From positions 1 through 35,400 of the forward strand of contig JAFUFD010000104.1 in NCBI GenBank assembly GCA_017470055.1: a stretch of 35,400 bases of DNA, written 5' to 3'. How positions within the stretch are numbered: the stretch's first letter is position 1; every line of letters begins with the position of its first letter. A program made the translations under genes and the position numbers. Below, in pieces: positions 1 through 5,507 of this stretch. The stretch comes from Prevotella sp. (GTDB lineage: Bacteria; Bacteroidota; Bacteroidia; Bacteroidales; Bacteroidaceae). Below the pieces are notes generated by a model. That model saw only the letters and a list, made by a program, of their open reading frames with translations. It was not told where the DNA came from and made no database searches.

Positions 1-140
1 GCGAGGCTAAGCGCGACGACGAGAACTACTTCTATGTTGGCTGCTGGGAGTACAATGGCAAGGGTAACGAGACTGAGTTGACCAAGGAGCCTCTGGAGTA
101 CGAGGCAATTAAAGTACAAACCCGTAATTATAAGAATTAA
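1..140 (+). CDS. sdhA: Succinate dehydrogenase/fumarate reductase flavoprotein subunit, C-terminal end (partial)
   Basis: The reading frame is open from the window edge to a TAA at 138-140. It encodes about 45 residues, including [15 protein letters not shown] and ending in QTRNYKN. The composition and position, 5 nt before the iron-sulfur subunit ATG, fit the C-terminus of the Bacteroidetes SdhA/FrdA flavoprotein. That subunit carries covalent FAD and interconverts succinate and fumarate on the cytoplasmic face of the membrane. The catalytic part lies outside the window, so the assignment rests on the C-terminal tail and on synteny with the next gene. The two genes are almost certainly co-transcribed, and the cytochrome b subunit gene is expected further upstream. 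Confidence 0.8.
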   Translation, partial: EAKRDDENYFYVGCWEYNGKGNETELTKEPLEYEAIKVQTRNYKN

Positions 141-145
141 AGACT

Positions 146-904
146 ATGGCTAAGAATATTTCATTTACGATTAAATTTTGGCGTCAGAACGGTCCGAAAG
201 ATGCGGGTCACTTTGATACGCACGAAATGCACGACATCCCCGATGATACCTCATTTCTGGAGATGCTCGACATTCTGAACGAGGAACTTATCAACGAGGG
301 CAAGGAGCCTTTCGTATTCGACCATGACTGCCGCGAGGGTATCTGCGGTATGTGCTCACTGTATATCAACGGTACACCTCATGGTAAGACAGAGCGTGGT
401 GCTACTACCTGCCAACTCTATATGCGCCGTTTCAACGATGGCGACGTGATCACTGTGGAGCCTTGGCGCTCTGCCGCATTCCCTGTTATCAAGGACTGCA
501 TGGTAGACCGCAACGCCTTCGATAAGATTATTCAGGCTGGTGGCTATACCACGATCCGCACAGGTCAGGCTCAGGATGCCAACGCTATCCTGATTCCTAA
601 GGAGGATGCCGACGAGGCGATGGACTGCGCTTCTTGCATTGGCTGTGGCGCTTGCGTTGCCGCTTGTAAGAACGGCTCTGCCATGCTCTTCGTATCTTCT
701 AAGGTCAGCCAACTCGCCCTGCTTCCTCAGGGTCGTGTAGAGGCTGCCCGTCGTGTGAAGAACATGATTGCCAAGATGGATGAACTCGGTTTTGGTAACT
801 GCACCAATACTCGTGCCTGCGAGGCAGTATGCCCGAAGAACGAGACCATCAGCAATATCGCTCGCCTCAACCGTGAGATGATCAAGGCAAAACTTGCCGA
901 CTAA
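146..904 (+). CDS. sdhB: Succinate dehydrogenase/fumarate reductase iron-sulfur subunit
   Basis: The 252-residue protein has the standard SdhB/FrdB layout. An N-terminal ferredoxin domain carries the 2Fe-2S ligands C62, C67, C70 and C89 (motif [10 protein letters not shown]). A C-terminal domain holds a [14 protein letters not shown] motif (C161, C164, C167, C170, C174) and a second cluster of cysteines (C219, C225, C229) that supply the 4Fe-4S and 3Fe-4S centres. It passes electrons between the flavoprotein and the membrane cytochrome b/menaquinone. In anaerobic Bacteroidales the complex normally works as a fumarate reductase in succinate production (family knowledge). The ATG at 146 lies 5 nt after the flavoprotein stop, so the genes form an operon, and a strong hairpin follows at 922-958. 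Length and cysteines are complete. Confidence 0.95.
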   Translation: MAKNISFTIKFWRQNGPKDAGHFDTHEMHDIPDDTSFLEMLDILNEELINEGKEPFVFDHDCREGICGMCSLYINGTPHGKTERGATTCQLYMRRFNDGDVITVEPWRSAAFPVIKDCMVDRNAFDKIIQAGGYTTIRTGQAQDANAILIPKEDADEAMDCASCIGCGACVAACKNGSAMLFVSSKVSQLALLPQGRVEAARRVKNMIAKMDELGFGNCTNTRACEAVCPKNETISNIARLNREMIKAKLAD

Positions 905-921
905 GTTTCACCTTATCTATA

Positions 922-958
922 ATAATAGCGCCGCAGGTCTTCCCTGTGGCGCTATTAT
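922..958 (+). terminator. Strong hairpin after sdhB
   Basis: A 16-bp stem (922-937 with 943-958, one G-U pair) encloses a 5-nt loop. It starts 18 nt after the sdhB stop and is followed by CGTTT. The stem is symmetric enough to serve both sdhB and the convergent sod gene. The run of T after it is short, so termination strength is uncertain. Confidence 0.75.
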
Positions 959-991
959 CGTTTAGCATGCCGCTGTGGCAGGGCAACAAAC
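957..991 (+). repeat. REP-like element, copy 1
   Basis: It begins with ATCGTTTAGCATG (957-969), identical to the start of the copy at 1713, followed by GC-rich sequence CCGCTGTGGCAGGGCAAC. The two copies differ at a few stem positions, and the palindrome here has decayed to a 4-bp stem. It abuts the sdhB hairpin. It is probably a non-autonomous REP unit related to the transposase at 1749-2768. Confidence 0.55.
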
Positions 992-1002
992 AGCCTGATC
1001 TA

Positions 1003-1587
1003 TCATCCTAACCTCTTATTAATCTCCTCCCAGTTCACGATTTGCCAAAGGGCAGAGAGATGAGCAGGGCGACGATTCTGATAATCTAAGTAGTAGGCAT
1101 GCTCCCAGACATCGAAGGTAAGCAGCGGAGTGAGTCCCTTTGTCAGTGGATTACCAGCATTGGGTTCTTGGGTGATGACGAGTTTGTTGCCAGTATCAAC
1201 AGAAAGCCATACCCAACCGCTCCCGAAGAGAGTAGATCCTTTCTTCTCGAACTCCTCACGGAATGAGTCGAATGAGCCGAACTGACTGTTAATCATCTCC
1301 GCAATACGACCAATAGGAGCGTTATTCTCCTTAGGTGCCTGGAACTGCGTAAAATACAGGTTGTGGTTTAGGATCTGTCCTGCGTTGTTGAAGATACCGC
1401 CTTCACCCTTGCGTACGATATCCTCCAAAGTCGCTTCCTCAAAACCACTGCCAGCCAACAGTCCGTTCAGGTTATTGACATAGGTCTGTAAGTGCTTCCC
1501 ATAATGGAAATTGATGGTCTCAGCACTAATTACTGGCTCCAATGCGTTTGGAGCATACGGCAGTTGAATCAGTTCAAATGTCTTCAT
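1003..1587 (-). CDS. sodB: Superoxide dismutase, Fe/Mn family
   Basis: The 194-residue cytoplasmic enzyme dismutes superoxide to oxygen and hydrogen peroxide. The four metal ligands are visible: H28 (FHYGKH), H75 (NHNLYF), D159 and H163 (DVWEHAYY). The signature GSGWVWL is at 122-128. Q71 in the first half of the active site, together with NAG at 143-145, is the Fe-type arrangement. Bacteroidales enzymes of this group are often cambialistic, so Mn use is possible (family knowledge). The gene is monocistronic and convergent with sdhB. A -7 box lies on the minus strand at 1625-1632, about 40 nt before the ATG. Oxygen-responsive control is plausible but not shown by the sequence. Confidence 0.95.
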   Translation of the reverse strand: MKTFELIQLPYAPNALEPVISAETINFHYGKHLQTYVNNLNGLLAGSGFEEATLEDIVRKGEGGIFNNAGQILNHNLYFTQFQAPKENNAPIGRIAEMINSQFGSFDSFREEFEKKGSTLFGSGWVWLSVDTGNKLVITQEPNAGNPLTKGLTPLLTFDVWEHAYYLDYQNRRPAHLSALWQIVNWEEINKRLG

Positions 1588-1624
1588 GTCTTTTTATGTT
1601 AGAGGTTTGTTTTTATTTCTTTTG

Positions 1625-1632
1625 CAAAGATA
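1625..1632 (-). promoter_or_regulatory. Promoter -7 box for sodB
   Basis: The minus strand reads TATCTTTG, matching the Bacteroidetes TAnnTTTG -7 element. A GTTG lies about 22 nt upstream as a weak -33 element. The sodB ATG follows after about 38 nt. Confidence 0.6.
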
Positions 1633-1712
1633 ATCATTTTTTCTATTTAGCGTGCAACATTAGCATATTTTATCTTCATGCCTTTGTTCTGGCTGCCCAT
1701 TGCCGCCCCCTC

Positions 1713-1749
1713 ATCGTTTAGCATGTTGCTGTGCCACAGCAACAGACAT
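1713..1749 (+). repeat. REP-like palindrome, copy 2, abutting the transposase 3' end
   Basis: ATCGTTTAGCATG (1713-1725) is shared with the copy at 957. It is followed by the near-perfect palindrome GTTGCTGTGCCACAGCAAC (1725-1743), with an 8-bp stem and 3-nt loop. It lies directly after the stop of the transposase gene, the usual place for a REP unit in a RAYT/REP pair. Bases 1721-1744 recur identically at 2329-2352 inside that gene. Confidence 0.7.
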
Positions 1750-2768
1750 CACCCATTCCCTTCACAAATAACTTTTGCCATCCCATTCAGTTCCAAGCAC
1801 TGCCCTCTTCTGATGGTTGTCCTCTCATTATGATGCTCCCAAGGAGCAAGGATCAGCAACTGCCCCCTGGCACAAGCATCCATCCTTTTACCACCAGGTT
1901 TCGCTAAATCAGTAAAACCATTCTCCTGCAAATAAATCAGTGGAAACCCTTCCTCAAAAGCAGCCCTCATAATCGTCTTCTCACCCTTAGAGATAGCAGG
2001 CGATACCAGCACAGCCCCTTGACGCGCCGCCTGTAAGCAGGTATTGAGTTTCTCTTGCAATTCATCCTCCGTCATCTTTCTGGAGCACTGCACTTGCATT
2101 TTCTGCGGTCTTTCCAACAAGAATCGGTTGCCAATGGCAGAAAAACGAAGTCCCGCATACGTTAGCCCCCTCTGCACTCGAAAGAGTTCAGGATTCTCCC
2201 GTTTCATCAGCAAACGTCGAGGATTGTCTTTCAGATAGTTCATCCAATGCTCCAACTGTCCATCCCTGAACAAAATCTGATCATTAAACCCCTTCGCAAA
2301 CAGCATCCCATTCTCCCTCGCTTGTCCCGCATGTTGCTGTGCCACAGCAACAAAAGCCTTAGGCATCACCTCCCTAAACACTTGGTTACAAGCCTGCTTC
2401 ACGCCAAGCAGCACCTTCCCCAACGGCTTCTCTAACCTTTCCTTCACAAAGAGTATCGCATGCAGATGGTCTGGCATCATCTGTAAAGCCACCACCTGCA
2501 CCTCGGGGTGATGGCTCCCTATCGATTGCCATATCTGCGCGATAGCCACTCCCAACGTTGATAACTCAATATGAGGAGCCTCAGCCGATGGCGCTACTGC
2601 CTCACTATTGCCCACCACCTTACCAAACAATGGCTTTCGTCCTTCTGTCACCATAGTGATCATATACATCCGTCGCTGTGTGTAGTCATTATCCACACAG
2701 CGTCGTTGCATCGAGGGCTTTTTCTCTCCTGCAAATGCTTTCTGCTTTTCAAACGTTGCTCTATCCAT
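1749..2768 (-). CDS. REP-associated tyrosine transposase-like protein (HUH) with DprA-like C-terminal domain
   Basis: The 339-residue protein has an N-terminal Y1 (IS200/RAYT-type) domain. The HUH metal motif is H101-L-H103 in MMPDHLHAILFV, and the likely catalytic tyrosine is Y178 in MNYLKDNPRR. Such enzymes nick and rejoin single-stranded DNA at REP hairpins (family knowledge). Residues about 220-335 are not part of a minimal Y1 transposase. The stretch GAVLVSPAISKGEKTIMRAA followed by FPLIYL resembles the Rossmann-type DprA/SLOG fold, which is an inference from pattern alone. Residues 140-147 are encoded by a 24-bp segment identical to the REP hairpin downstream, so they look like an in-frame insertion. 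The gene is single and has its own -7 box. It is probably a domesticated one-copy RAYT, not an active insertion sequence, because no element ends are evident. Confidence 0.8.
   Translation of the reverse strand: MDRATFEKQKAFAGEKKPSMQRRCVDNDYTQRRMYMITMVTEGRKPLFGKVVGNSEAVAPSAEAPHIELSTLGVAIAQIWQSIGSHHPEVQVVALQMMPDHLHAILFVKERLEKPLGKVLLGVKQACNQVFREVMPKAFVAVAQQHAGQARENGMLFAKGFNDQILFRDGQLEHWMNYLKDNPRRLLMKRENPELFRVQRGLTYAGLRFSAIGNRFLLERPQKMQVQCSRKMTEDELQEKLNTCLQAARQGAVLVSPAISKGEKTIMRAAFEEGFPLIYLQENGFTDLAKPGGKRMDACARGQLLILAPWEHHNERTTIRRGQCLELNGMAKVICEGNG
2329..2352 (+). repeat. REP-like palindrome, copy 3, inside the transposase reading frame
   Basis: These 24 bp are identical to 1721-1744 and contain GTTGCTGTGCCACAGCAAC. 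Read on the minus strand they encode part of VAVAQQHAG (residues about 140-147) without breaking the frame. Confidence 0.75.
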
Positions 2769-2798
2769 AGTTGACTTATTGTTTAATGTTTAACTCTG

Positions 2799-2806
2799 CA
2801 AAATTA
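2799..2806 (-). promoter_or_regulatory. Promoter -7 box for the RAYT-like gene
   Basis: The minus strand reads TAATTTTG, matching TAnnTTTG, 31 nt upstream of the ATG at 2768. No convincing -33 element was seen. Confidence 0.5.
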
Positions 2807-2848
2807 CAACTTTTCCAGATACTTTGCCTGTTAATTTAAATTATTTTG

Positions 2849-2856
2849 TATATTTG
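2849..2856 (+). promoter_or_regulatory. Promoter -7 box facing the island (plus strand)
   Basis: TATATTTG matches TAnnTTTG, with a TTTG at 2823-2826 some 22 nt upstream as the -33 element. It points rightward to the hairpin at 3067-3191 and the gene at 3232, and is the best candidate for their transcription. The 2857-3066 leader contains only short hairpins: TGAGGCTCAGCCTCA at 2950-2964, and ACAGAA/TTCTGT at 3006-3023. No supported gene lies there. Confidence 0.5.
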
Positions 2857-3057
2857 CAAACAGAAATCATAGTTAACACAAAGTTAAACCCTTAAAAAAC
2901 AAGATGCCGATGACATAGAAACGAAGAAAACGCTAACCGACCCCATTGCTGAGGCTCAGCCTCACAAGGTCACAGAGAGATTAATAAACAATTAATTATT
3001 AACTTACAGAATAGCGTTTCTGTTCGTACTTATTATATAAGATTTTGGGCTTTTGCT

Positions 3058-3191
3058 CTTGTTCTTGGAAGTTGAATACCGCCAAACATTCACATAGTAA
3101 GAGAACAAGCAGACAGAAGGCTCACGTCCATAAGGCGTGGGCTATTCATGCTTGTTTTACTATATGGTCACTTGGCGGTAACCAAACTTCC
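3058..3191 (+). ncRNA. Candidate structured RNA: long composite hairpin upstream of the secreted repeat protein
   Basis: Five paired blocks nest in order. They are 3067-3073 with 3185-3191 (GGAAGTT/AACTTCC), 3077-3085 with 3172-3180 (TACCGCCAA/TTGGCGGTA), 3094-3100 with 3157-3163 (ATAGTAA/TTACTAT), 3104-3111 with 3149-3156 (AACAAGCA/TGCTTGTT), and a GC-rich apex 3120-3129 with 3134-3142 closed by an ATAA loop. That is about 40 base pairs over 125 nt. An upstream 8-mer CTTGTTCT at 3058-3065 can instead pair with AGAACAAG at 3102-3109, so two exclusive folds are possible. The structure ends 40 nt before the ATG at 3232, so it may be a leader. A stand-alone RNA or a palindromic mobile unit are alternatives. 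No named RNA family was recognised. Confidence 0.5.
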
Positions 3192-3231
3192 GATAAGCAT
3201 CGAATGGTTCCGCCTTTTAATGTTTTTAGAG

Positions 3232-4890
3232 ATGATAAAAGTTAATCAAATATTAGTGATTTTGGTCTTCCTTTTGTTGTTGATTCCCCAACAAGTAAAC
3301 GCACAAAAACAAAAGAAGTTTGATGAAGCGATATCTAATGGCTGGATAGAGGCCAAGGGCTATGCTTATCAAGACAGAATTACAGGGGAGTCGAAACAAG
3401 AAAAGTTCAAGGCTAAGGCAAGAGAAATGGGCTATTTCGTTAATTATTTCGGTGTAGATTGCGTGTATTTCTGTAGAGCAGATGAAAAGGGTAAGTTGGA
3501 TTTGGAAATCGAATACGTCAAAAGAGGTGAAGAATACAAACAGTTTCGAAACGGAAAAAAAATAAAAGGTAGTAGTTTCAAAAATGTGGGTACGGCATAT
3601 GTGCTTTATATGTTAGTATACAATCATCCTTGGTTTGGATCTCGTAATGACCGAGAAATCTACAAGTGTTCTGAGGCAAAATGGACAGGTCAACTTAAAG
3701 ACGGCAAATTAGAGGGTGAAGGTGACGGCTATTGTGTCACAAAAACACAAGATAAGGATTATTCCTGTGCTTTTAGTGGAACTTTCCATAATGGATTCAT
3801 GGTTAAAGGAAAATATTGGTATTTTAAAGAGTTGCCTGGTAAGAACTGGTTTGGTCATAGAATCGAGTTGGAGACAACCCCCTTTTCGGAAGGATTGGCT
3901 TTTATGAAATATAAATTTGGCAACTGGAATACGGCAATTATTGATTCAAATGGCAAAATATTGGTACATCAAGGACCGCTGAAGTCAATTACCGATGTAA
4001 AACAGAACTTTAATAATGGAAAAGCCATTGTAACAATGAACGGCATGGATGTAATTATTAATCCAAAAGGTGAAATTATTGGTATTGATAATAATGTAAA
4101 TACAATAACGAGCAACATCTTCTCTGGAGAAACATCATGCCACATGAAATCTATTATTCTTCCAAATTCTGTGCAGACAATAGCACCAAAAGCCTTTTCT
4201 TCAAATAAATATTTAGAAGAGATATCCCTTCCCGAAGGACTTGTGGAAATTGGGAAAGAGGCGTTTTCTTTCTGTTCAGCCTTAAAAAGTATCAAACTCC
4301 CCTCTACGATTACAAAAATTGGAATAGATGCGTTCAGTTATTGTGAGAATTTAACATCTGTCACGATACCAGTCTCTCTTATCAATTATATTAAAGGACA
4401 ACATATCTTTAAGAAATGTAAACAATTGAATGAAGTTAATGTCGTTGCAGAGAATGGTAAAATAGTTAAGGATGATAACTGGTATTGGAAAGAAGAAATG
4501 AGTCAGGAAGCCCAGATGCAACTGGCAGAAGAAAAAAAGGAACAGAAACGGATTGAGAATCAAAAAATTGAAAACTCATACGATTTTCCTCAACCAGACA
4601 AAAAGCCTGATTTTAAACATGATAATATATTAGAAGATATATTTGAAGATTATAAGTCTGGATATGCTGTATGGAATCAACCAAATATTCATGTAACAAT
4701 CTGTTGGAAGGTCAGTGCAGGATATAATCGTTATTTCTTCTATCATTACAAAAACGGTCGGAGAAGTGTAAGTCCAGACTATAGAACATATGATGATGTT
4801 ATAGCCGCTGCTTGGTTCTATTTTGTTCATGGAAAAACGCGCACAAGAGGACTTTGGAACCCAAGTGATAAGGATTGGTGGGATAGGTAA
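3232..4890 (+). CDS. Secreted mosaic protein with MORN-like, WG-like and BspA-type leucine-rich repeats
   Basis: I chose the ATG at 3232 because it opens a clear signal peptide (MIKVNQILVILVFLLLLI, cleavage after QQVNA). An in-frame ATG at 3148 lies inside the hairpin. The 552-residue product has several parts: an MORN-like unit at about 148-165 (WTGQLKDGKLEGEGDGYC), a WG-like stretch at about 218-245 (FSEGLAFMKYKFGNWN), and three BspA-type (LRR_5) repeats at about 305-385 (NKYLEEISLPEGLVEIGKEA and similar). A charged, helix-prone segment of Q, E and K follows at about 423-450, then an unassigned aromatic-rich C-terminus. Such repeats mediate binding, but the ligand is unknown. It has no catalytic motif. 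The gene is clearly more AT-rich than its neighbours, with many AAA/AAT/ATT codons, which suggests acquisition by transfer. Confidence 0.8.
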   Translation: MIKVNQILVILVFLLLLIPQQVNAQKQKKFDEAISNGWIEAKGYAYQDRITGESKQEKFKAKAREMGYFVNYFGVDCVYFCRADEKGKLDLEIEYVKRGEEYKQFRNGKKIKGSSFKNVGTAYVLYMLVYNHPWFGSRNDREIYKCSEAKWTGQLKDGKLEGEGDGYCVTKTQDKDYSCAFSGTFHNGFMVKGKYWYFKELPGKNWFGHRIELETTPFSEGLAFMKYKFGNWNTAIIDSNGKILVHQGPLKSITDVKQNFNNGKAIVTMNGMDVIINPKGEIIGIDNNVNTITSNIFSGETSCHMKSIILPNSVQTIAPKAFSSNKYLEEISLPEGLVEIGKEAFSFCSALKSIKLPSTITKIGIDAFSYCENLTSVTIPVSLINYIKGQHIFKKCKQLNEVNVVAENGKIVKDDNWYWKEEMSQEAQMQLAEEKKEQKRIENQKIENSYDFPQPDKKPDFKHDNILEDIFEDYKSGYAVWNQPNIHVTICWKVSAGYNRYFFYHYKNGRRSVSPDYRTYDDVIAAAWFYFVHGKTRTRGLWNPSDKDWWDR

Positions 4891-4928
4891 TTTTAAATCA
4901 ATACCGAAAGCGATGTGCTTGTGACTTA

Positions 4929-4965
4929 CAAACGGGTCGTTTGTGGCTTACATTCGACCCGTTTG
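4929..4965 (+). terminator. Inverted repeat after the secreted repeat-protein gene
   Basis: CAAACGGGTCG (4929-4939) pairs perfectly with CGACCCGTTTG (4955-4965) across a 15-nt loop, 38 nt after the stop codon. No long T run follows, so it may act as an RNA 3' end stabiliser as well as, or instead of, a terminator. TTGTGACTTACA and TTGTGGCTTACA form a short direct repeat around it. Confidence 0.5.
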
Positions 4966-5149
4966 AACGCTTCATTTAGTTGGAGAAATAATGACTTTCG
5001 AAAAACACCTAACCCACATCTACCATGACAGGTGAAGTATTCTTCAACAAAAGCCTAAAGTCTCCTTGCATTCCCTCCATCGCCGACCAGCGTTTAGCGT
5101 AGGCGGCGTCAAGAAACAAGGCGTCGTCCCGCCTTACCAAAACACAGGA

Positions 5150-5181
5150 GGAGTCGCGGTTTCTGCGACTCCGAGTTTTTT
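5150..5181 (+). terminator. Intrinsic terminator inside the repeat element
   Basis: GGAGTCGC (5150-5157) pairs with GCGACTCC (5165-5172) around a 7-nt loop, followed by GAG and six T (5176-5181). It is the clearest intrinsic terminator in this gap for rightward transcription from the gene ending at 4890. Confidence 0.65.
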
Positions 5182-5219
5182 CCTTCCCTGAGGGGAGGAA
5201 AGACAAAGGAGAGGTGGAG

Positions 5220-5239
5220 CCCCTCCTGGCGAGGAGGGG
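5220..5239. repeat. GC-rich palindrome inside the repeat element
   Basis: CCCCTCCT (5220-5227) and AGGAGGGG (5232-5239) form a perfect 8-bp stem with a GGCG loop. Purine-rich sequence lies on both sides. Confidence 0.6.
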
Positions 5240-5453
5240 ACTGGGGAGGTCGAAAAAGTTACATGTAGGTTAGGTGTTTCAAAACACCTACCCCACTTCA
5301 ATCCCTTTGTACAAGGTCATTTGAAGGCTATTGTGGTAGGTGGTTTGGTGTTTTTCGAAATAGACAAAAAAGTCTCGATTTTACTCCGATATAGGTTTAC
5401 TTTTGATGTGTTACATTTTCCCAAACTAAATCAGTTTATTCAGAAATAATTGC

Positions 5454-5461
5454 TATATTTG
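5454..5461 (+). promoter_or_regulatory. Orphan promoter-like -7 box
   Basis: TATATTTG matches TAnnTTTG on the plus strand but faces the 3' end of a minus-strand gene, and no -33 TTTG sits at the right distance. It could drive an antisense RNA, or it could be chance in AT-rich DNA. Confidence 0.25.
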
Positions 5462-5507
5462 CATACTTAAAAATCTCCCAATATAGAAGTAATAAGGTAT
5501 TGGAAAT

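Larger units (their letters stand above)
4996..5360. repeat. Nested inverted-repeat element, candidate MITE-like or interspersed repeat
   Basis: The outer ends are exact inverted 14-mers, TTTCGAAAAACACC (4996-5009) and its complement (5347-5360). Similarity continues inward through ACC/TACC-rich sequence. The same end motif recurs internally as a head-to-head pair, GGTTAGGTGTTT then AAAACACCTACC at about 5267-5292. This splits the unit into a roughly 285-bp left part and a roughly 85-bp right part that is itself a long imperfect palindrome. The left part holds two perfect hairpins, at 5150-5172 and 5220-5239. No transposase is encoded. A 65-codon minus-strand frame (5009-5206) has no recognisable domain and probably reflects the repeat. 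The rest of the 4891-5507 gap shows only the inverted repeat at 4929 and one promoter-like box. Confidence 0.55.

Noticed and set aside
1749-2768. Active IS200/IS605 insertion sequence
   Set aside because: No left and right element ends or TnpB partner are visible. The protein carries an extra domain and REP-like neighbours, which fits a domesticated single-copy RAYT better.
3045-3245. 66-codon plus-strand frame starting MGFCSCSWKLNTAKHS
   Set aside because: It lies wholly over the composite hairpin, and the arms of the hairpin explain the sequence. It has no domain and overlaps the real start at 3232.
5009-5206. 65-codon minus-strand frame ending LLLKNTSPVMVDVG
   Set aside because: It lies inside the inverted-repeat element, ends in its terminal repeat and spans a terminator hairpin. 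It is more likely a by-product of the repeat than a gene.
5007-5274. Resemblance to an integron attC site (ACCTAAC at 5007-5013 and GTTAGGT in the inverted copy)
   Set aside because: The core-like motifs are about 260 bp apart, much longer than usual attC sites, there is no cassette array or integron integrase, and the motifs are simply part of the inverted end repeat.
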